22,110 nt of DNA from Dokdonella_A sp035760865 (lineage in GTDB: Bacteria > Pseudomonadota > Gammaproteobacteria > Xanthomonadales > Rhodanobacteraceae). Of this stretch, positions 12,591 through 19,614 are shown one piece after another. The notes under the pieces were generated by a model. That model saw only the letters and a program-made list of their open reading frames with translations, ran no database searches and was not told the origin of the DNA. The translations under genes and the position numbers were made by a program. Every line of letters begins with the position of its first letter. Position 1 is the stretch's first letter. The stretch lies in contig DASTSE010000163.1 in assembly GCA_035760865.1 (NCBI GenBank), forward strand, positions 1-22,110, read 5' to 3'.

Positions 12591-13972
12591 GGCGTCGACT
12601 CGCGCGCGGGCGCCGGCAGCACGACGAGGAAGCGCGTGCCGACGCCCGGTTTCGAACTCACGCGGATCGCGCCGCCGTGCTGCTCGACGATCTGGTGCGA
12701 GATCGCGAGCCCCATGCCCGTTCCCTGGCCCACCGGCTTGGTGGTGAAGAACGGGTCGAACACGCGCGCGAGATGGTCCGGTTCGATGCCCTTGCCGTTG
12801 TCCTCGACGACGACGAGCACGCGCCGGTCGAGCGCCTGCGTCGCGACGACGATGCGGCCGCGGTCGTGTTCGATCGCCTGCGCCGCGTTGCTGAGCAGGT
12901 TGAGCAGGACCTGGTTGATCTGCGCGGGCGCGCAGTCGAGCGGCGCGAGCTCGCCGAGCTTGAGCACGACCTCGATGCCGCGCTTGCGCAGCACGTGCGC
13001 GACGATGCGCAGCGCGCTCTCGACGAGGCGGTTGATGTCGGCCTTCTGCATCCCGGCCTGGTCGAGGCGGCTGAAATCCTTGAGGTTGAGCACGAGCTCG
13101 CCGATCTGGCCGACGCCGTGCACGGTGTCGTCGAGCAGTCCGCACAGGTCGTCGAGCGCGCCCGCGTCGACGCGCGTGCGCAGGTGCGCGACCTCGGCGA
13201 AGCGCGTGTCGAGGTCGCCGCCCGGCTCCGCCTCGCCGGTCAACGCGTCGATGACCGCCTGCTGCGCCGTCACGAGGCGCGCGGCGTCGCCGAGCGCCGC
13301 GCGCGTCATCTCGACGTTGTTGCGCACGTAGCCGAGCGGCGTGTTGATCTCGTGAACGAGGCCCGCGACCATCTGGCCGAGCGAAGCCATCTTCTCCGAC
13401 TGCACGAGCTGCGACTGCGACGACTTCAGGCGCGCGTAGGCGCGCTCGAGCTCCTGCGAACGCTCGGCGAGCCGGTATTCCACCGCGTGCAGAACGTCGA
13501 GCACGAGGCCGGTGCCGGCGTATCCGGCATCGTCGACGAGGATGAAATCGTCGGTGATCGGGCTCTTCACATGCGCGGCGATCGCGCGCGCGGCCTCGTC
13601 GATCGAGGTCGGCAGCGGCAGCACGAGCGGCGCGCGATCCATCAGCGCGGTGATCGGCCGGCGACCGTACAGCTCGCGTCCGTACGGTTGCAGGAACACG
13701 CGCATGAGCTCGTAGCGGCTGATCATGCCGACCGGCCGGCCGCCGGCCGCGACGACCGGAAGACTCAGCAACCCCGCGTGGCGCGGCTCGAGGAACTGCT
13801 GCGCGACATCGAGCACGCTCGTCTCGGGCCGCACCGGCGCGGTCCGCAGCAGCAAGCCGGCGAGATCCGGCGACACGCTGCGTTCGCGCCCGTGCGCAGC
13901 ACGCGTCGCGTCGTGCAACGCGACGCCGGAGGCGATCGGAGCGGTCGGAAACGCCTGCAGGGCGGCATTCAT
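12587..13972 (-). CDS. Soluble CBS-domain sensor histidine kinase
   Basis: The protein has 461 residues with no signal peptide or membrane segment, so it is likely cytosolic. A tandem CBS-like sensory region spans about residues 35-165 (LSLPVVAAGGRPVGMISRYELM; PITALMDRAPLVLPL; DDFILVDDAGYAGTGLV). A coiled coil (170-195) leads to the DHp domain with His207 in AGLVHEINTPLGYV. The DHp is long (to about 315). The ATPase domain has N box NQVLLNLLSNAAQAI (353-367), DNGKG (391-395), FDPFFTTK (405-412) and GQGTGMGL (415-422). CBS pairs usually bind adenine nucleotides or related ligands, so energy state or a nucleotide signal is plausible but not shown. It overlaps the response regulator gene by 4 bp. 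There is no clear Shine-Dalgarno before the ATG, and uvrB ends 110 bases upstream. Confidence 0.9.
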   Translation of the reverse strand: MNAALQAFPTAPIASGVALHDATRAAHGRERSVSPDLAGLLLRTAPVRPETSVLDVAQQFLEPRHAGLLSLPVVAAGGRPVGMISRYELMRVFLQPYGRELYGRRPITALMDRAPLVLPLPTSIDEAARAIAAHVKSPITDDFILVDDAGYAGTGLVLDVLHAVEYRLAERSQELERAYARLKSSQSQLVQSEKMASLGQMVAGLVHEINTPLGYVRNNVEMTRAALGDAARLVTAQQAVIDALTGEAEPGGDLDTRFAEVAHLRTRVDAGALDDLCGLLDDTVHGVGQIGELVLNLKDFSRLDQAGMQKADINRLVESALRIVAHVLRKRGIEVVLKLGELAPLDCAPAQINQVLLNLLSNAAQAIEHDRGRIVVATQALDRRVLVVVEDNGKGIEPDHLARVFDPFFTTKPVGQGTGMGLAISHQIVEQHGGAIRVSSKPGVGTRFLVVLPAPARESTP

Positions 13973-14082
13973 CGCGGCAAGGAATCTTCGGCGGGCGCGC
14001 GCGGAGCGCGGAAACCCGGAGCGGGCGCAGCCTAGGTCACGCCCGCGACAACCGTGTGACGCGCTTCACGCCCGCGCCATGC

Positions 14083-16110
<2,028 letters not shown>

Positions 16111-16132
16111 CGCGACCTCCACGCAGGGACGA

Positions 16133-16138
16133 AGTATA
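16133..16138 (-). promoter_or_regulatory. Candidate -10 element for uvrB
   Basis: TATACT on the minus strand lies 22 bases before the uvrB ATG. The expected -35 position holds GAATGT, a poor match. No LexA-type palindrome is apparent. Confidence 0.3.
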
Positions 16139-16264
16139 GGGGCGCAGGCATCGCGACATTCGCGCCGGGCGGCACGCGGATTTCCTACGCTCGATACATG
16201 AGGGCGGCCATCGTCGACGCAAGCACGCATCGCCAGCATCGACGTCTTCGAGAAGGAGGCTCGC

Positions 16265-16822
16265 ATGCACGACTCACCCGGCCGGACGCGCGGCCACACG
16301 CTCGTCGAACTCGTCATCACGCTCGCGATCGTCGCCACGCTCGTGACGATCGCGCTGCCCGCGTTCGGCCGCCTGATCGGGCGCACGCGCAGCCAGGTCG
16401 CGCGCAGCGACCTCGAGTTCTCGCTGAACCAGGCGCGCCTCGCCGCGGCCAGCCGCAACCTGCACGTGGTCGCCTGCCCGAGCCGCGATTTCGACGACTG
16501 CGAGCCGACCACGCGCTGGCACCCTGGCTGGCTCGTGTTCGCGGATTCCGACCATGACGGCCACCGCGGCCCCGACGAGCCGGTCATCGCGACGAACCAG
16601 GCGCGCGAGGAAGGCGTCGGCATCCTCGCCACGCTCGGCCGGTTGCGCATCGACTACCGCCCCGACGGCAGCGCCGCGGGAACGAACGTCACGCTGACCG
16701 TCTGCGATCGCGCCGCGCAGGCCGCCGACGCGTCGACGATCGTGGTCGGCCCGAGCGGGCGCGTGCGCCACGGCCGGGCCACGCCCGCCGCCGCCGCGGC
16801 CTGTCTCGCCGCCGCACAATGA
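16265..16822 (+). CDS. GspH/FimT-family type IV pilin-like protein (pseudopilin)
   Basis: The protein has 185 residues. The N-terminus is a class III (type IV prepilin) signal: short basic leader MHDSPGRTRG, then HTLVELVITLAIVATLVTIALPAF, with predicted cleavage after Gly10 and the conserved Glu at +5. The residue after cleavage is His instead of the usual Phe/Met. The rest fits a GspH/FimT domain (LEFSLNQARLAAASRN...VVACPS...WHPGWLVFADSDHDG..), a minor pilin that primes pilus or pseudopilus assembly. AAGGAGG at 16253-16259, 5 bases before the ATG, fixes the start. Three Cys (CPSRDFDDC, a late VCD) and a C-terminal CLAAAQ are present. It stands alone here, divergent from uvrB; partner pilins (pilV, pilW, pilX, pilE) are not in the window. 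Confidence 0.88.
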   Translation: MHDSPGRTRGHTLVELVITLAIVATLVTIALPAFGRLIGRTRSQVARSDLEFSLNQARLAAASRNLHVVACPSRDFDDCEPTTRWHPGWLVFADSDHDGHRGPDEPVIATNQAREEGVGILATLGRLRIDYRPDGSAAGTNVTLTVCDRAAQAADASTIVVGPSGRVRHGRATPAAAAACLAAAQ

Positions 16823-16825
16823 GGC

Positions 16826-16854
16826 TTGACGCGCGTCCGGACACGACCCAGAAT
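16826..16854 (+). promoter_or_regulatory. Promoter of tRNA-Asn
   Basis: TTGACG (16826-16831), a 17-base spacer and CAGAAT (16849-16854) lie 9 bases before the tRNA 5' end, so transcription should start very close to the mature tRNA. The -35 matches consensus at 5 of 6 positions and the -10 at 4 of 6. It starts just after the pseudopilin stop codon. Confidence 0.6.
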
Positions 16855-16863
16855 ATGCGGCTC

Positions 16864-16940
16864 GCCCGAATAGCTCAGCTGGTTAGAGCACTTGACTGTT
16901 AATCAGGGGGTCGTTGGTTCGAGTCCAACTTCGGGCGCCA
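16864..16940 (+). tRNA. tRNA-Asn (anticodon GTT), CCA encoded
   Basis: The gene is 77 nt with CCA. The acceptor GCCCGAA / TTCGGGC is perfect and the discriminator is G, as in bacterial tRNA-Asn. The D arm is GCTC AGCTGGTTA GAGC. The anticodon loop CTGTTAA (anticodon GTT) is closed by CTTGA / TCAGG. The T arm is GTTGG TTCGAGT CCAAC. Confidence 0.96.
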
Positions 16941-16952
16941 GTCACGACATCA

Positions 16953-16987
16953 GAAGGGGCCGCAGCGATGCGGCCCCTTCGTTTTTT
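16953..16987 (+). terminator. Rho-independent terminator after tRNA-Asn
   Basis: A perfect 12-bp stem (GAAGGGGCCGCA / TGCGGCCCCTTC) closes a GCGA tetraloop of the GNRA type and is followed by GTTTTTT. It is the strongest intrinsic terminator in the window and isolates tRNA-Asn from the kinase operon. Confidence 0.93.
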
Positions 16988-17117
16988 CCGGCCCTCGCCG
17001 CCCCGGCCCATGCACGAACGCGCGGAATCGTCTCGCGAACATGCCTGGCGGCGCCGGAATCGGCTGCGCCGAGGCGAACGGTGGCCGCGCCGCGCCGAGT
17101 GGCGACGACGCGCGACC

Positions 17118-17134
17118 GAATCATCCTATGATTC
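17118..17134. promoter_or_regulatory. Dyad overlapping a candidate -10 upstream of the LytS-type kinase
   Basis: GAATCAT (17118-17124) and ATGATTC (17128-17134) form a perfect 7-bp inverted repeat with a 3-base centre. The sequence TATGAT at 17127-17132 inside it resembles a -10 element, 36 bases before the kinase ATG. It is an AT-rich island in very GC-rich DNA. A repressor or autoregulatory site is a reasonable inference; the -35 region is poor, which suits an activator-dependent promoter. Confidence 0.4.
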
Positions 17135-17168
17135 CCGCCATGGGTCGGGGCCGCCGCATGTCACGTCG

Positions 17169-18236
17169 ATGATGAACCGCCAGCGCCAGTTCTGGTTGCT
17201 GCAGACCGGGGCGTGGACCGCCTATGGGATCGAGAGTTTCCTGTCCGAGATCGGCTACGGGCGGCCGCTCGACATGTGGCGGCTCAACGCCTATGACGCC
17301 CTCTGCGGCTTCCTCCTCACGCTCGGCATCCGCGCCGTGCTCAAGGGCACGTGGTCGCATCCGCCGGCGCAGCGCGTGCGCTGGGGCATCGGCGCACTCG
17401 TGGTCGCCTCGATCATCGGCGGCTATGCTTGGTGGCTCGCGGTGTCGACGATGTGCGTCGAATGCAAGCCGCCGAAGAGCTGGCTCGGTTATCTCTCCTA
17501 TTTCTTCGGCTGGCTGCAGCTGCTCGTCGCCTGGACCGGCGCCTACGTCGGCATCAAGCTCGCGCGCCAGCTGCAGCACGAGAAGGAAACCGCGCTGCAG
17601 GCGACCGCGATGGCGCACCAGGCGCAGCTGCGCATGCTGCGCTACCAGCTCAACCCGCACTTTCTGTTCAACACGCTCAACGCGATCTCGACGCTCGTGC
17701 TCGACGGCCGCAGCGAGCAGGCGAACGGCATGGTCGGCGCGCTGTCCGGCTTCCTGCGCTACTCGCTCGACAGCGATCCCGAGCAGAAGGTTTCGCTCGA
17801 CCAGGAAATCGGCTCGATCCAGCGTTACCTCGCGATCGAGCAGGTCCGCTTCGGCGACCGCCTCAAGGTCGGCATCCTCGTCACGCCGCCGGCCGGTGAC
17901 GGCCTCGTGCCGAGCCTGATCCTGCAGCCGTTGATCGAGAACGCGGTCAAGTTCGGCATCTCCAAGCGCGAGGAAGGCGGGCGCATCGAGATCATCGCGC
18001 GCGTCGTCGACGGCGGCGTGCTCGACATCGTGCTGCGCGACAACGGCCCCGGCAGCCTCAACTACCGTCCCGAGCGCAGCGATGGCCAGGGCGTGGGCAT
18101 CACCAACACGCGCGAGCGCCTGCGCGTGCTGTACGGCGATCGCCAGCATTTCGAGATCGTTCGCCTGCAGCCGCAGGGCACCGAGGTGCGCCTGCAGTTC
18201 CCGTTCGAAACCGCCAGCGAAACACGCACACGATGA
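17169..18236 (+). CDS. LytS/YpdA-type membrane sensor histidine kinase
   Basis: The protein has 355 residues. Four hydrophobic segments (about 8-26, 43-58, 73-94, 105-132) anchor it in the inner membrane with almost no extracytoplasmic domain. The cytoplasmic part is a His_kinase (PF06580 type) domain: RYQLNPHFLFNTLNAIS with phospho-acceptor His164, GFLRYSL, a DQEIGSIQRYLAIEQVRFGDRL block, the ATPase N box PLIENAVKFGI (254-264), DNGPG (291-295) and GVGITNTRERL. The ATG pair at 17169/17172 starts the likely protein; the frame is open back to 16914 but that part overlaps tRNA-Asn and its terminator. It overlaps the next gene by 4 bp (ATGA) and forms a two-component pair with it. The signal is unknown; relatives act in cell-envelope, autolysis or alginate control. 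Confidence 0.9.
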   Translation: MMNRQRQFWLLQTGAWTAYGIESFLSEIGYGRPLDMWRLNAYDALCGFLLTLGIRAVLKGTWSHPPAQRVRWGIGALVVASIIGGYAWWLAVSTMCVECKPPKSWLGYLSYFFGWLQLLVAWTGAYVGIKLARQLQHEKETALQATAMAHQAQLRMLRYQLNPHFLFNTLNAISTLVLDGRSEQANGMVGALSGFLRYSLDSDPEQKVSLDQEIGSIQRYLAIEQVRFGDRLKVGILVTPPAGDGLVPSLILQPLIENAVKFGISKREEGGRIEIIARVVDGGVLDIVLRDNGPGSLNYRPERSDGQGVGITNTRERLRVLYGDRQHFEIVRLQPQGTEVRLQFPFETASETRTR

Positions 18237-19036
18237 CCATCCGTACCCTGATCGTCGACGACGAACCCCTCGCCCGCCGCGGCATCGCGCTGCGCCTCGC
18301 CCGCCATCCCGACATCGAGGTCGTCGGCGAGGCCTCGAACGGCCGCGAGGCGTTCTTCGCGATCTCCGAGCACCTGCCCGCGCTCATGTTCCTCGACGTG
18401 CAGATGCCCGGCGTCGATGGCTTCGAACTGCTGCGCGCGGTGCCGCTCGCGCAGTTGCCGCTGACCGTGTTCGTGACCGCGTACGACCAGTACGCGTTGC
18501 AGGCGTTCGACGCCAACGCGATCGACTACCTGCTCAAGCCGATCGAGGACGCCCGCCTCGACGCCGCGATCGAGCGCGTGCGGCGCGCGCTCGCCGCGCG
18601 CGAATCCGACGACCACTGCGCACGGCTGCTGCGCCTGCTCGGCAACGTATCCGGGCGGCCGGATCTCACGCTCGACCAGGCGCTCGTCGACGCCGACCGC
18701 ATCGCGCAGCCGGTCGAGGAACGCCTCGCGATCCGCGACGCCGGGCGCATCCTGCGCGTGCCGCTCGAGGACATCCTGTGGATCGACGCGGCCGGCGACT
18801 ACATGTGCGTGCACACGGGCAAGGACACCCACGTGCTGCGCGCGACGATGCGCGAACTCGAGGGACGGCTCGACCCGCGCCGGTTCCAGCGCATCCACCG
18901 CTCGACGATCGTCAATGTCGGTCGCGTGAAGGAGCTGCGCGCGCACCTCAACGGCGAGTATTTCCTCATCCTCGACTCGGGCCAGCAGCTCAAGCTGTCG
19001 CGCAGCTACAAGGACAAGGTGCGCCTCTTGCATTGA
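18233..19036 (+). CDS. LytTR-family response regulator (AlgR/LytR type)
   Basis: The protein has 267 residues. The receiver domain (1-118) has the DDE acidic cluster (9-11), phosphoacceptor Asp55 in LMFLDVQMPG, Thr82 and Lys102 in YLLKPIE. A linker leads to a C-terminal LytTR DNA-binding domain (about 163-266): RLAIRDAGRILRVPLEDILWIDAAGDYMCVHT...FQRIHRSTIVNVGRVKEL...LSRSYKDKVRLL, whose beta-strands bind direct-repeat DNA sites. The ATG overlaps the kinase stop by 4 bp, so the two are translationally coupled. The candidate dyad upstream of the kinase gene may be its target (inference). Assignment to the LytTR family is firm; the regulon is unknown. Confidence 0.94.
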   Translation: MTIRTLIVDDEPLARRGIALRLARHPDIEVVGEASNGREAFFAISEHLPALMFLDVQMPGVDGFELLRAVPLAQLPLTVFVTAYDQYALQAFDANAIDYLLKPIEDARLDAAIERVRRALAARESDDHCARLLRLLGNVSGRPDLTLDQALVDADRIAQPVEERLAIRDAGRILRVPLEDILWIDAAGDYMCVHTGKDTHVLRATMRELEGRLDPRRFQRIHRSTIVNVGRVKELRAHLNGEYFLILDSGQQLKLSRSYKDKVRLLH

Positions 19037-19037
19037 A

Positions 19038-19065
19038 CGGCGGTCGCCGGGCGCGGCGACCGCCG
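19038..19065 (+). terminator. Hairpin between convergent LytTR and DUF1330-like genes
   Basis: CGGCGGTCGCC and GGCGACCGCCG form a perfect 11-bp stem with a 6-base loop, beginning 1 base after the LytTR stop. It can work in both directions. There is no T-tract on either strand, so Rho-independent termination is uncertain. Confidence 0.5.
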
Positions 19066-19093
19066 CAGGCCCCGCTGGCGCATCCGCGGCGCG

Positions 19094-19399
19094 TCAGATG
19101 TCGCCGGGCGCGGCGAGGAACATCTCGAATTCGGAAAACACCTGCTCGCGCAGCGGAACGATGTCGAGGTAGTCCTGCTCGAAGAACGCCGTCGCGGCGA
19201 CCTCGCGCGACGGAAAATCGATCACCATGACCAGCCCCGGCGCGCGCGTGCCGTACAGCGTGCGTTCGATCCGCTGGCGCCGGACCACGAGCGCGCCCTT
19301 GGCATCGAGGAAACGCCGCACGCGAGCGGAGTAGTCGGCGAACACCGCTTCGTGGCCGGCGCGGAACGTGCCGACGACGACGATCGTGGCTGCACTCAT
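19094..19399 (-). CDS. DUF1330 / dimeric alpha-beta barrel family protein
   Basis: The protein has 101 residues. The pattern of one ferredoxin-like alpha-beta unit is visible: strand TIVVVGTF, helix GHEAVFADYSARVRRFLDAKG, strand ALVVRRQ, TLYG, strand LVMVIDFPSREVAATAFF, and DYLDIVPLREQVF. VIDFPS followed by a helix and a 'Y..I.PLR' segment is typical of DUF1330 and related dimeric alpha-beta barrel proteins. The biochemical role of that family is not established. No signal peptide, so cytosolic. The ATG at 19399 has a weak AAGGCGAG upstream. It converges with the LytTR gene and is divergent from the RND transporter gene. Confidence 0.78.
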   Translation of the reverse strand: MSAATIVVVGTFRAGHEAVFADYSARVRRFLDAKGALVVRRQRIERTLYGTRAPGLVMVIDFPSREVAATAFFEQDYLDIVPLREQVFSEFEMFLAAPGDI

Positions 19400-19614
19400 G
19401 TCTCGCCTTCGTCGGACCGCAGGATGCCGAGTCTATCCGCGGCGGCCGCCCCGGCGACAACCTGGCGCAGGATTATCCGTCTTCCTTCGCCGCCGTCGCA
19501 CGCCTCGCCGTAGCCCGGCCACCGTTCGGCGCAACCGACGCAACCATTGTTACTCCCGGCGCATCCATTCCGGGCGACGACGGCGCACGCTGGCGTCGAG
19601 CCGGGAGACCTTCC
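19400..19614. other. Divergent intergenic region before the RND gene
   Basis: This 215-base gap lies between the divergent DUF1330-like and RND genes and should hold both promoters. No convincing -35/-10 pair, inverted repeat or riboswitch was recognised. GGGAGA (19603-19608) is the ribosome binding site for the RND gene. Confidence 0.4.

Noticed and set aside
16111..16264. LexA (SOS) box upstream of uvrB
   Set aside because: No CTG-N10-CAG type or similar palindrome was seen; only a weak TATACT element is present.
16864..16940. tRNA-Asn as an integration site for a mobile element
   Set aside because: No integrase gene and no duplicated 3' tRNA fragment were found nearby; the tRNA has its own promoter and terminator.
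16914..17168. N-terminal extension of the LytS-type kinase from 16914
   Set aside because: It would run from inside tRNA-Asn through a strong intrinsic terminator; the Arg-rich translation is not protein-like, and the first membrane segment follows ATG 17169.
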